A stretch of 64,000 nucleotides of DNA. Source: Chryseobacterium sp. SN22 (GTDB taxonomy: Bacteria > Bacteroidota > Bacteroidia > Flavobacteriales > Weeksellaceae). Position 1 is the stretch's first letter. Every line of letters starts with the position of its first letter. The notes below the pieces were generated by a model. It searched no databases. It had not been told where the DNA came from and saw only the letters and a program-made list of their open reading frames with translations. Both the position numbers and the translations under genes were made by a program. Below, piece by piece: positions 17,293-25,682 of the stretch. The stretch spans positions 62,001 through 126,000 of the forward strand of contig NZ_VTSX01000003.1 of assembly GCF_008329705.1 (NCBI RefSeq), in the 5' to 3' direction.

Positions 17293-18432
17293 ATGATACA
17301 GCCTATTAAGCATTTTGCCATCAATTGGGTTGACGGGATGAAAGTTTCCCAGAGACATCTTAACGACCAAGATAATTTTTTAATCGATACCATCAGGGAT
17401 TCCAATTCATTAGGAATCACGAATTATAATTACGGGCTTTTGCCTATCTCCAGTGAGTTTACCGACCGGACCATTTTCGATGTCCATAATACGGCCACAA
17501 ACGATGTCCAGCTCGTAATCAAACGCTGTAGTGCCGTCACCATGGCCGGTTACCGGATCGAGCTTATTGACAGAAGAGTGAGCGTAAAATCACTGGCGAA
17601 ATCCATGAACGAAGAACAGGCCGATGGGGAATATTACATCCTGATCTCTGTAAATCCGTTCGATAAGGTGCCGTTCGGAGATATTGACCCGGAGGAAATT
17701 CCGCCGCGCCACCCGAATACCCAATCTAACCACCATCTGGAACTCTTGCCGGTAACTTCGCTGAACAGCAGCTATTCGGGAGGAAATTACCTGATCATCG
17801 GAAAAGTAGACCTGAAAGGGAATATCGCGCAGGTAGATTCCAACTTCATTCCGCCGTGTACTTCCATTCAGAGCCACCCGGCACTGCTGGATTATTACAA
17901 TATCTTTGCGAAATCCGTCGGGAACCTGCAGCAGTACGCTTTCAAGATTATTCAGAAAGCTTCCCATAAAAACCAGAATACAGCTTTGGCCCAGAACGTT
18001 AAGTTTTTGTGCAACACCATGATCAATACCTTTGGTGACATGTATTTCCAGTTCCGGAATATTACCCCATATCAGCCGCCGGTATTTTTGATTGAGTTGT
18101 TTGCGAAACTGGCGCTCCGCATGTACAATGCCACGCAGGTACTGGTTCCTGCTGAACTCGAAGAAATGCTGAACTACAGTCTGGAATGGAGCGAAATTGC
18201 TCCTCATACGCTGTTGAACCAATTATCCATTGTTGCCGAAACGAACTACGACCACCATAACTGCGGGGAACCGTTTATCGACATCCAGCAGATGCTGAAA
18301 AGCCTGGAAACGATCTTTGCCAAACTGAGCGAACTGGATTACATCGGCCAGCGGAAAGAAAACATTATTGTCAACGAACAGGAAGTATCCAACAATAATA
18401 ATCCGAAAAGAGGCTGGAGCGTTCTTGATTAA
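17293..18432 (+). CDS. tssK: Type VI secretion baseplate subunit TssK
   Basis: A 379-residue TssK protein, the trimeric connector between the T6SS baseplate and the membrane complex. The N-terminal INWVDGMKVSQRHLNDQDNF stretch corresponds to the family's conserved W-x-EGM-x-x-x-x-QHF start, and the following LPISSEF region to its shell domain. I use the ATG at 17293; an upstream TTG at 17287 adds two residues. It is the last gene of the tssG-tssN-tssK operon, which ends in a terminator 22 bases downstream. The remaining T6SS genes (sheath, Hcp, VgrG, ClpV) are not within this window. Confidence 0.85.
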   Translation: MIQPIKHFAINWVDGMKVSQRHLNDQDNFLIDTIRDSNSLGITNYNYGLLPISSEFTDRTIFDVHNTATNDVQLVIKRCSAVTMAGYRIELIDRRVSVKSLAKSMNEEQADGEYYILISVNPFDKVPFGDIDPEEIPPRHPNTQSNHHLELLPVTSLNSSYSGGNYLIIGKVDLKGNIAQVDSNFIPPCTSIQSHPALLDYYNIFAKSVGNLQQYAFKIIQKASHKNQNTALAQNVKFLCNTMINTFGDMYFQFRNITPYQPPVFLIELFAKLALRMYNATQVLVPAELEEMLNYSLEWSEIAPHTLLNQLSIVAETNYDHHNCGEPFIDIQQMLKSLETIFAKLSELDYIGQRKENIIVNEQEVSNNNNPKRGWSVLD

Positions 18433-18454
18433 TTCAGAAAACCTATCCAGATAT

Positions 18455-18487
18455 AAATCCCGGAGTTATACTTCCGGGATTTTGTTT
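18455..18487 (+). terminator. Rho-independent terminator of the T6SS operon
   Basis: Ten-base stem AAATCCCGGA / TCCGGGATTT with an 8-base loop and a T-rich tail, 22 bases after the tssK stop. Confidence 0.85.
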
Positions 18488-18628
18488 TGGGAAAGCGCGA
18501 AGACGAAAGAGAATTTTAAGGAATAATGTTTTAAGGTGCGAAGAATTGATTCCGTAAAGTTTTTATGCTTGAATAAAATTAAATCTAATTGTTATATAAG
18601 CGCCAGTCTAAATTAAGCTTTAGAATAA

Positions 18629-18703
18629 GACTATAGTGATCATGCAGATAACGATAAATCTGCATGATCATATTTAAAAATAAAGTTCACGTTGACTATA
18701 GTG
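18629..18703. other. Perfect 13-bp hairpin with flanking GACTATAGTG direct repeat
   Basis: TGATCATGCAGAT (18637-18649) and its exact complement ATCTGCATGATCA (18658-18670) enclose an 8-base loop. GACTATAGTG occurs at 18629-18638 and again at 18694-18703. The hairpin is followed by TATTTAAAAA rather than a T run, so it is not an ordinary terminator on the plus strand. It lies in the otherwise empty gap between tssK and the aminotransferase. It could be an ncRNA stem, an operator or a mobile-element end. Confidence 0.4.
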
Positions 18704-18791
18704 CTAAAACTTTAATTTTTAAGCAACAGATAAAATAAAGCATTCTTAAATTTTATCAAGATAAAAATCCGTAACATTATGTTTCAATACA

Positions 18792-19976
18792 ATGACAATG
18801 AATATCGATAAAATAAAACAGGATACCCGTGGTCTGGAAGACGGCAAAATTTTTCTTAACAATGCCGGATCTTCTTTAATGCCGGATATAGTAACTGATG
18901 CAATCGTTGATTATTTAAAGCTGGAAGAACTCTCAGGAGGCTATTACGTGGCCAATGTAAATGCAGATGTACTGGATGAATTTTATGATGAGACTGCAAA
19001 ACTGATCAATGCCAAACCATTCAATATGGCTTTTGCGACCAGCGCCACCGAGGCATATGCCAAGGCTCTGTCGAGTATTGTTTTTAAAGCAGACGATGTC
19101 ATCATTACGACGGCAGACGATTATATTTCCAACCAGATTACTTTTATTTCCCTGCAGAAGAAAGTAGGGGTGAAGGTTGTTCGAATGAAGAACCTGCCGG
19201 ATAACGAACTGGATCTGGAAGACCTGGAGCATCTGATCAGGGAGTACCAGCCGAAGCTCGTTGCCGTCACCCATATTCCTACCAATTCCGGGCTGATCCA
19301 GAATGTGGAAGCAGTAGGAAAAATCTGTAGGGAACACAATATTTTATATCTGGTGGATGCCTGCCAGTCCGTAGGGCAGATGGTCGTTGATGTCGAAAAG
19401 ATCAGCTGTGATTTCCTTACGGCCACCGGAAGAAAGTTTCTGCGCGGGCCGAGGGGAACAGGATTTCTTTATGTTTCAGACCGGATCCTGGAACAGGACT
19501 ATGCTCCGCTGTTGTTGGATATGAGAGGGGCAGACTGGACGGAATACAATGATTATGAATTATGCAGAACGGCTAAGCGCTTCGAGCATTGGGAGATGTC
19601 GTACGCTTCCATGCTGGGTTTAAAGCAGGCAGCAAGATATGCAAACCATATCGGAATGGATGTCATTGAGCAGTATAACCAAAGGTTATCCCAGAAATTA
19701 AGGGAAAATCTGAGAGACAGCGGTTTCAGTGTTTGGGACTGGGGAAACCGTCTCAGCAGCATTGTTACTTTTTCCGGTCCCGACGGCGACCTGGAAAAGA
19801 TCCAGAAGGTCCTGAAAGAAAATCACGTGTACTTTTCAGTAACCTATAGAAATTCTGCACTGATTGATTTTACCAACAAAAATATTAATGGGATTGTACG
19901 CCTGTCACCTCATTATTTCAATACGATGGAGGAGATAGAGAAGGTTTCAGAAATGCTGAAAGATAGCTTAGAGTAG
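18792..19976 (+). CDS. Class V aminotransferase fold PLP enzyme
   Basis: A 394-residue fold-type I PLP enzyme of the aminotransferase class V group (cysteine desulfurase / isopenicillin N epimerase-like). VDACQSVGQM (about residues 190-199) carries the Asp and Gln that contact the PLP ring, and the PLP-binding Lys is in TATGRKFLRGPRG (about 217). The large-domain Gly/Ser region is near AFATSATEAYAKAL (about 78). There is no Cys-bearing loop typical of an active cysteine desulfurase, so an amino acid lyase, epimerase or aminotransferase role is as likely. The gene stands alone; a second ATG lies two codons in. Substrate unknown. Confidence 0.82.
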   Translation: MTMNIDKIKQDTRGLEDGKIFLNNAGSSLMPDIVTDAIVDYLKLEELSGGYYVANVNADVLDEFYDETAKLINAKPFNMAFATSATEAYAKALSSIVFKADDVIITTADDYISNQITFISLQKKVGVKVVRMKNLPDNELDLEDLEHLIREYQPKLVAVTHIPTNSGLIQNVEAVGKICREHNILYLVDACQSVGQMVVDVEKISCDFLTATGRKFLRGPRGTGFLYVSDRILEQDYAPLLLDMRGADWTEYNDYELCRTAKRFEHWEMSYASMLGLKQAARYANHIGMDVIEQYNQRLSQKLRENLRDSGFSVWDWGNRLSSIVTFSGPDGDLEKIQKVLKENHVYFSVTYRNSALIDFTNKNINGIVRLSPHYFNTMEEIEKVSEMLKDSLE

Positions 19977-20187
19977 GTTAATTATGAAAAAAGCTTAATA
20001 AGATCTGGTAGTTTCGAGAGCATCAACTATCAGTCTGCCGTTCCTTTCGATGAGTAAGCAATTTGGATTTAAGCGCAAGTTTTTTCATCCCGTAGGGATC
20101 TCACCATAGTATCAGAGGAATGCAAAGATGATCTCCTGTAGATTTCACAGATGATCTTGCGGCTTTAAGTGCATTGACGATCAAATC

Positions 20188-20841
20188 TTATTTCTTCACC
20201 AGTATTTTATCCGTGGCTTTACGGCTCAGGATTTCCTGTTTTCCATCGACTTCAATAGTGACTGACTTGTCGAAGCTTTCAATTTTGAGGATATTGATTT
20301 TTTTATTCAGCAGTAAATTTCTTTCCGTCAAATAATTTAAAAAAGCATCATCGGAAAGGGTAACCGAAGTAAAAATAACAGTTTCTCCAACAGTACAATG
20401 GCTTAGTTTCTGTAAATCCTGGGCGATGATATTGCCGTCTTTATCCGGAATGGGTTCCCCGTGCGGGTCGAATTTCGGATAGTCGAGAATTTCATCCATT
20501 TTGTCGAAGAAAACGGTAGAATGTACATGCTCCAGCTGCTCAGCAATTTCATGAACATTTTCCCAGCCGAAATTCATTTTTTTTACCAGAAACATTTCTG
20601 TCAGGCGGTGCTTTCTTACTACCAATGCTGCTTCCCTGCGTCCCTTATCCGTTACTTTCAGAGGCTTGTAGGTTTCGTAGATCACCCAGTTTTTCTCGGC
20701 AAACTTCTTCATCATGTTGTTAACACTCGGCATTTTTACGTTTAAAAATTTGCTCAGCTCGTTAATCGTTGCCTTTCCTTCATGGTCCACCACGTGAAAC
20801 AAAGCCTTCAGATAATTTTCTTCTGTTAATGTTGTCTTCAA
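20188..20841 (-). CDS. DtxR/MntR family metal-dependent transcriptional regulator
   Basis: A 217-residue DtxR-like repressor. An N-terminal winged helix (about residues 1-70, ENYLKALFHVVDHEGKATINELSKFLNVKMPSV type) is followed by a dimerisation and metal-binding domain with LEHVHSTVFFDKMDEILDYPKFDPHGEPIP (about 100-130). This carries the His/Glu/Asp ligands that hold Mn2+ or Fe2+. A C-terminal SH3-like FeoA domain (about 145-217) is also present. The first codon is TTG at 20841. An inverted repeat TGTTAGAT...ATCTAACA lies immediately upstream, consistent with autoregulation. It probably controls manganese or iron uptake genes located elsewhere. Confidence 0.9.
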   Translation of the reverse strand: MKTTLTEENYLKALFHVVDHEGKATINELSKFLNVKMPSVNNMMKKFAEKNWVIYETYKPLKVTDKGRREAALVVRKHRLTEMFLVKKMNFGWENVHEIAEQLEHVHSTVFFDKMDEILDYPKFDPHGEPIPDKDGNIIAQDLQKLSHCTVGETVIFTSVTLSDDAFLNYLTERNLLLNKKINILKIESFDKSVTIEVDGKQEILSRKATDKILVKK

Positions 20842-20843
20842 AA

Positions 20844-20873
20844 TGTTAGATACTATTCAGGACAAATCTAACA
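20844..20873. promoter_or_regulatory. Candidate DtxR-family operator
   Basis: TGTTAGAT (20844-20851) and ATCTAACA (20866-20873) form an exact 8-bp inverted repeat with a 14-base spacer. It sits just before the TTG start of the DtxR-type gene and within the region shared with the divergent aldolase gene. The TTAG...CTAA arms resemble known DtxR/IdeR boxes, although the spacing is longer. Confidence 0.4.
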
Positions 20874-20926
20874 AATTATTGCCAATAAATAAGGATGTTT
20901 CGGTTAACTTTTTTTAATTTTACCAT

Positions 20927-21958
20927 ATGAAATTCTCATTCAAAAACGACTATTCGGAAGGTTGTCATCCTGACATTTTACAGGCACTATTAGAAAATAA
21001 CCTCAATCAGCAGGCCGGTTACGGAGAAGATGAATATTCCCGGGAGGCCAAAATTTTAATCAAGGAAAAGATGAAAAGCCCGGATTCCGAGATCTATTTT
21101 GTTTCGGGAGGGACCCAGGCCAATCTTATCGTGATTTCTTCGGTTCTAAGGCCGTATCAGTGTGCGGTTTCTGCATCGACGGGGCATATATTAAACAATG
21201 AAACCGGTGCAATTGAAGCGACCGGCCATAAAATTCTGAACATTGAAAAGGAGGATGGAAAACTGACTCCTGAAGATATCGTTCCGGTGCTGGAAAGCCA
21301 CCGCAATGTTCCGCATCAGGTGATGCCGAAGCTGGTGTATATCTCAAATTCTACAGAACTGGGAACCGTTTATACTTTGCAGGAGCTGGAAGATCTCTCT
21401 GCATTCTGTAAAAAAAATAGTCTTTATCTGTTTATGGACGGCGCAAGGCTGGGGCATGGGCTTACCTCGGAAATCAGTGATCTGACGCTGGAAAAAGTTG
21501 CTGAACTGACCGATATTTTCTATCTGGGAGGAACCAAAAACGGGGCATTGATCGGGGAGGCCATTGTGATCAATAATCCTGAGCTGCAGCAGGATTTCGC
21601 ATTTAATATCAAACAGAAAGGTGCTTTGCTCGCCAAAGGCAGGCTGTTAGGAATCCAGTTTATGGAACTGATGAAAAACGACCTGTATTTTGATCTGGCA
21701 AAACACGCGAATCAGCAGGCGATGAAGATCAAAAATACCATGAAGGAAAGGGGAGTGGAGTTCTTATCTGATACCTATACCAACCAGATTTTCCCGATCC
21801 TGAGCCATGAACTGATTGATAAACTGTCGGAAAAATTCGAATTTTATGTGTGGAAAAGGGTAGACGACGGTTTTTCTGCGATCCGCCTTATTACTTCCTG
21901 GAATACAGGAGATGAACCGGTAAACGATTTTATAAAAATTATTAAAGAAGAATTATAA
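20927..21958 (+). CDS. Threonine aldolase family protein (beta-eliminating lyase)
   Basis: A 343-residue fold-type I PLP enzyme matching low-specificity L-threonine aldolases, which split threonine or allo-threonine to glycine and acetaldehyde. The N-terminus (FKNDYSEGCHPDIL) and GYGEDEYSREA are typical. A Ser/Gly phosphate-binding segment is VSGGTQANLIV (about 58-68). FMDGARLGHGL (about 168) carries the PLP-contacting Asp and Arg, and the internal aldimine Lys is in YLGGTKNGALIG (about 205). It is cytoplasmic, divergent from the DtxR gene, and ends at a strong terminator three bases downstream. Some homologues act on other beta-hydroxy amino acids. Confidence 0.87.
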   Translation: MKFSFKNDYSEGCHPDILQALLENNLNQQAGYGEDEYSREAKILIKEKMKSPDSEIYFVSGGTQANLIVISSVLRPYQCAVSASTGHILNNETGAIEATGHKILNIEKEDGKLTPEDIVPVLESHRNVPHQVMPKLVYISNSTELGTVYTLQELEDLSAFCKKNSLYLFMDGARLGHGLTSEISDLTLEKVAELTDIFYLGGTKNGALIGEAIVINNPELQQDFAFNIKQKGALLAKGRLLGIQFMELMKNDLYFDLAKHANQQAMKIKNTMKERGVEFLSDTYTNQIFPILSHELIDKLSEKFEFYVWKRVDDGFSAIRLITSWNTGDEPVNDFIKIIKEEL

Positions 21959-21960
21959 AA

Positions 21961-21989
21961 AAATGCAACCGCGGACGGTTGCATTTTTG
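21961..21989. terminator. Rho-independent terminator between aldolase and lipoprotein
   Basis: Perfect 11-bp stem AAATGCAACCG / CGGTTGCATTT with a CGGA tetraloop and a T-rich tail on the plus strand. It may also serve the convergent lipoprotein gene. Confidence 0.88.
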
Positions 21990-22024
21990 TTAATCTAATA
22001 AAGATTGTATTATTGCACCTATTT

Positions 22025-22528
22025 TTATCTCAGAGCGTTGGCAACGGTAGTACAGTCTGCCGTTTTCAGGGTTCTGCCGCCGGTGTATTTTATTTTCTTT
22101 TCGTCGGCATATTTGGTGCCGGTCTCTGCGTCTCTTTCACCGATTCCTTCGCTCAGGCCGTCTTTGGTCTGAAGAAAATAGAGGTCGTTTTTATTCCCGC
22201 TTTTGCCTTCGGAAGCAAAAGTATAGGTAAGTTTCAGTGTATCTCCGGATTTGAAGCCTGTCAGGTCTCCTTTGTTGCTGTCTTTTTCATTGTTTTTATT
22301 CGCCATTTTTCCGGTAAGGGTTCCGAGGTTATCGTCGATGCTTACAAAAACAGTGTCTTTTCCGGTGACGCCTATATAGCAGAACGACTTAGGGCTTAAA
22401 GTATCCGTAACTTTATCCGTGGCAGCCGTGGTATCGGCAGAAGCAGGCTCAGCAGCCGGAGCTTCGGGTTTTTTATTGCAATTCAACAGAAATGCAGACA
22501 CCGTGCTTAACAAGATTAATTTTTTCAT
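22025..22528 (-). CDS. Hypothetical lipoprotein
   Basis: A 167-residue exported lipoprotein of unknown function. The signal peptide KKLILLSTVSAFLLNCNKK places the lipidated Cys at about residue 17. An Ala/Pro/Thr-rich linker (about 20-45) is followed by a beta-strand-rich domain with alternating charged and hydrophobic residues (CYIGVTGKDTVFVSIDDN, GDTLKLTYTFASEGKSGNKND). This looks like a small beta-barrel or lipocalin-like fold, as seen in MliC- or NlpE-like lipoproteins, but the family is not certain. I use the ATG at 22528; an ATG at 22546 would put six polar residues before the signal peptide. Confidence 0.7.
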   Translation of the reverse strand: MKKLILLSTVSAFLLNCNKKPEAPAAEPASADTTAATDKVTDTLSPKSFCYIGVTGKDTVFVSIDDNLGTLTGKMANKNNEKDSNKGDLTGFKSGDTLKLTYTFASEGKSGNKNDLYFLQTKDGLSEGIGERDAETGTKYADEKKIKYTGGRTLKTADCTTVANALR

Positions 22529-22640
22529 ATCCTTATTATTTATCAAATTTTGCTGATGCTAAAATAACAATTGTATATTACATGAAAAAAATATTTAACC
22601 AGAGAATAAGTTTATTTATCAAGGAATCATCGTCCCGGTT

Positions 22641-23204
22641 CTAAATTTTTAAATAGCCGCGGAAACCCCGCGCTGCGTAATAGGAATCGGCACCGTTGTG
22701 GTAGATGAACACCGTATCGTAACGGCGGTCACCAAAGAGAGCTCCTCCCAGATCACGGATATTCTGAGGCGTTTTTAACCAACTTGACGTTTTGTGGTCG
22801 AATTTTCCCATTTCCTGCAGCTTTCTGTATTGTTCTTCAGACAGAAGTTCAATACCCATTTCTGCAGCTTTATCCATAACATTATTTTCCGGTTTATTGG
22901 CTGTTCTGGATTCCCAGGCCTGGTAATCGTAGCAAAGGCTCCGACGTTTTGGACTTTCGGGCGAACAGTCAAAGAAGAGATATTCATTTTTATTTTCATC
23001 ATAATCCATAATATCAGGTTCGCCTTCGGTTTTTTCCATTTCGTAAAGAGACCGGAGATTATCCGAATTTTCTTCCAGTTTTTTCAGAATTTTATCCCAA
23101 TGCAGATTTTCGTGACGGTTCATGTTTTTGTCGAATCTTGTTTTCAGGACTTTTAACAGTTCATCCGTTTGTTCCTGGGTTAATTTGTTTTTGCTTATAT
23201 TAAT
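22641..23204 (-). CDS. DUF4256 family protein with a non-ATG start
   Basis: A DUF4256 protein of about 187 residues, cytoplasmic, function unknown. Conserved stretches are EKTEGEPDI, LFFDCSPESPKRRSLCYDYQ, FDHKTSSWLKTP and RDLGGALFGDRRYDTVF, with the typical end SYYAARGFRGYL. The first ATG (23123) falls inside the conserved LKTRFDKNMNRH segment, while the same frame stays open upstream to a stop at about 23225 with no ATG, GTG or TTG. The family's N-terminus (LTQEQTDELLKVLKTRF) is encoded there, so translation probably begins at a rare codon, such as the ATT at 23204 or CTG at 23213. Otherwise the start codon has mutated. Confidence 0.75.
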   Translation of the reverse strand: MNISKNKLTQEQTDELLKVLKTRFDKNMNRHENLHWDKILKKLEENSDNLRSLYEMEKTEGEPDIMDYDENKNEYLFFDCSPESPKRRSLCYDYQAWESRTANKPENNVMDKAAEMGIELLSEEQYRKLQEMGKFDHKTSSWLKTPQNIRDLGGALFGDRRYDTVFIYHNGADSYYAARGFRGYLKI

Positions 23205-23564
23205 TTTTATCAGATTTAAATTCTAAAAGTTATAAATATAAAAAAATACAGCTTAATTTTGAATGGAAGAAGAAGTCTTGATTTAAGGGCTTTTAAAGCC
23301 GTTTAATATCAGTCAGATAGCTAAGGTTCTAGGTTAATTCTGACGCCTGAAAAAGCCTCTAAATCAAGTGGTTGAAATAACAGAAAATTTCCTGTAAAAT
23401 TTCCTGTTTTCGAATCATTAAAAAATCCTATAATTTATATTATGTTAAATTGGATGTCTTTTTGAAACCACATCCTGAAATTTTTCAACTTCTTATTTAT
23501 TGGTTAATTTCCCGTGCTGATCATCTTTTAACGGTTAAAATTCGCCGCTCCGTAAAACATTTTG

Positions 23565-23572
23565 TATTTTTG
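23565..23572 (+). promoter_or_regulatory. Bacteroidota-type -7 box TATTTTTG
   Basis: TATTTTTG matches TAnnTTTG and lies 18 bases before the ATG of the XRE/S24 regulator, the usual distance for a short leader. The roughly 350 bases upstream, back to the DUF4256 gene, contain no other recognisable feature. Confidence 0.5.
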
Positions 23573-23590
23573 CTATCCTAATCCTTCCAA

Positions 23591-24271
23591 ATGTCAGTTT
23601 TTTCAGAAAATATCAGGCTTTTGCGCGCTACCCTCGGGAAAACCCAGCGCGAATTGTCCCAGCAGATACAGATCACCTCTTCCAGATACAGTTCGTATGA
23701 AAACGGAAAGTCAAAGCCTCCTGTCGATGTGCTAATCAGGATTTCCAGAATCTTTAACGTCAGCATCGATCTTTTGCTTTCGGTAGATTTAACGAAACAT
23801 TCTCTGAAAGATATGCTGAAACTTCCGGATAACCGGATTGTTTTGCCAGTTGTTGTGGATCAGCAAGGCAATGAAAGCATTGAAATTGTTCCGCAGAAAG
23901 CTACTATGGGTTATCTTCGCGGTTACAGCGATCCCGATTATATTGAAAGTCTGCAGACGATTTCGCTGCCTTTTCTGAAAAATGGAAAATTCAGGGCTTT
24001 CCCTGCGGATGGCGATTCGATGCCGCCGTTCAGGGACGGATCCTATATTATCGGAAAATATATGGAAGGAATCAATGATCTGAAATCAGGCAATACCTAC
24101 GTTTTCATTACGCTGAATGACGGCATTACCTATAAACGCCTTAGAGCCAAAAATAAAACCTCACTTACGGTAGCCTCAGACAATACGTTTTATAAACCTT
24201 ACGATATTCCTTTAAATGAAATCGTTGAAGTATGGCAGTATGCCACCGGTATTTTTCCGGAAGATTTTTAA
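23591..24271 (+). CDS. XRE family regulator with LexA-like S24 domain
   Basis: A 226-residue repressor-like protein. Residues 5-62 form an XRE/Cro helix-turn-helix (TQRELSQQIQITSSRYSSYENGKSKPP). Residues about 115-215 form an S24 peptidase-like domain with nucleophile Ser in PADGDSMPPF (about 140) and general-base Lys in GITYKRLRAK (about 180), so the Ser/Lys dyad of LexA and CI repressors is intact. This suggests RecA-stimulated self-cleavage or a related signal response. There is no Ala-Gly or Cys-Gly cleavage site that I can be sure of. No prophage genes surround it, so it is probably a chromosomal stress regulator. Confidence 0.88.
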   Translation: MSVFSENIRLLRATLGKTQRELSQQIQITSSRYSSYENGKSKPPVDVLIRISRIFNVSIDLLLSVDLTKHSLKDMLKLPDNRIVLPVVVDQQGNESIEIVPQKATMGYLRGYSDPDYIESLQTISLPFLKNGKFRAFPADGDSMPPFRDGSYIIGKYMEGINDLKSGNTYVFITLNDGITYKRLRAKNKTSLTVASDNTFYKPYDIPLNEIVEVWQYATGIFPEDF

Positions 24272-24296
24272 CCGTAAAAATTATCTAAAATATAAG

Positions 24297-24330
24297 CAGC
24301 CACAGATCTTTACCGGATTTGTGGCTGTTT
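24297..24330 (+). terminator. Rho-independent terminator after the XRE/S24 gene
   Basis: Eight-base stem CAGCCACA / TGTGGCTG with a 15-base loop and a TTT tail, 25 bases after the stop codon. Confidence 0.65.
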
Positions 24331-24910
24331 ATCATATAAATTTAAATAAAATATACTCTACAGGCTGGTTTCAAGCCCTTTAGTATTAACTCCTTCCCTA
24401 TTTTTATTTTAATTTTCAAAAAAAATTGAAAGATAACTTATTTACAATCATTCTTTAATCTGATGATCTGGACATTGACTTTTCTGATTTAATAATATTT
24501 CATTTCCGATAAAATCTTACTTAACATGGATTCACTGGTACAACATTGACTTCCAGGTATTCATATTTCAACGTATTAAGTGCGGATTCTAAAGACAATA
24601 CAGAAATCAGTGAATCGGATTTTTAAAGATTAAAGAATAGATAAAACTCTTGAGAAGTTCCAATATTTCAAAATCCTGATGATTCCTTATACAAATTGCT
24701 GCTCCGGAGCAAAGTCAACAACTAAAAATACCTTTAATACTTAATCTGTTGATTATGATATCAACCGTAAGAACTTCCGGTATCCCGCTTCCTTTTCCAG
24801 CCTGTTATTCCTTTAATTCAACAATAAGTACCACAGTTAAAGTGATAAAGATAAATCCGGTAATGAATTCATTAACTTTGTTTAAATAATTCATAAAAAA
24901 AAATAAGAAA
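24331..24910. other. Noncoding gap upstream of the methionine aminopeptidase gene
   Basis: About 580 A/T-rich bases with stop codons in all frames and no convincing gene or RNA. TAACTTTG at about 24870 resembles a -7 box and would give the aminopeptidase message a leader of about 30 bases. The region may once have held a gene, but I see no recognisable protein remnant. Confidence 0.4.
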
Positions 24911-25675
24911 ATGTCTATTACAAACGAACAGGAATTGGCCGGAATGCGGAAAGCCGGTGAAGCAGTCGCCTATGCCTTACGTGAAATGACAAAATATGCC
25001 AGACCCGGCATGACAACCAAAGACCTGGATGAATATGGAGCGTCTATTCTTTCAGATTTCGGTGCACGCTCTGCTCCCTATCTTACCTACGGATTTCCCG
25101 GCTGGACCTGCATCAGTGTCGGAAATGAATTTTGCCATGGAATCCCTAGTAAATCAAGAGTCTTACAGGAAGGGGACCTGATTAATATTGATGTTTCGGC
25201 GGAACTGGAGGGCTTCTGGGCCGACAATGGAAATTCTTTTATTATTGGAGAAGATATTCATAAGCACCGTAAATTGGTAGATGCCTCCAGGGATATCCTG
25301 AAGAAAGCCATTGATCATATTAAAGGCGGAGTGAAAATTGCTGACATCGGTGGTCTGATGGAGACTGAGGCGAAAAAAAGAGGATTTAAAGTTATTAAAA
25401 ATCTAGGCGGCCATGGAATCGGCAGAAGCCTGCATGAAAAGCCGGACGAACTGATGAATTACAGGAACCGTTTTGACGGCAGAAGGTTCAAAAAGAACTC
25501 CGTTGTAGCGATTGAAACCTTTATTTCAACGTCATCCAGTATTGCTGTTGATCTGGAAGACGGCTGGACAATGGTCGGGAACAAAGGCGGGTTTATGGCG
25601 CAGCACGAACATACGCTTCTTATTACCGACGGAAAACCTGTTATTTTAACCGAAATGAACGGAATATTAAACTGA
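24911..25675 (+). CDS. map: Type I methionine aminopeptidase
   Basis: A 254-residue pita-bread-fold metalloenzyme that removes the N-terminal Met of proteins. All five metal ligands are visible: Asp in NIDVSAELEG (about residue 95), Asp in WADNGNSF (about 106), His in GGHGIGRSLHEKP (about 171), Glu in VAIETFIS (about 204) and Glu in QHEHTLLIT (about 236). The substrate His is in NEFCHGIPS (about 78). There is no N-terminal SH3-binding extension. The housekeeping copy in flavobacteria usually sits with ribosomal genes, so this isolated gene may be a second copy; that is inference. It ends at a strong terminator. Confidence 0.92.
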   Translation: MSITNEQELAGMRKAGEAVAYALREMTKYARPGMTTKDLDEYGASILSDFGARSAPYLTYGFPGWTCISVGNEFCHGIPSKSRVLQEGDLINIDVSAELEGFWADNGNSFIIGEDIHKHRKLVDASRDILKKAIDHIKGGVKIADIGGLMETEAKKRGFKVIKNLGGHGIGRSLHEKPDELMNYRNRFDGRRFKKNSVVAIETFISTSSSIAVDLEDGWTMVGNKGGFMAQHEHTLLITDGKPVILTEMNGILN

Positions 25676-25682
25676 TCTAATA

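Noticed and set aside
18792-19976. Calling the class V aminotransferase a cysteine desulfurase (SufS/IscS)
   Set aside because: No conserved Cys-bearing loop could be found and there are no suf or isc genes nearby.
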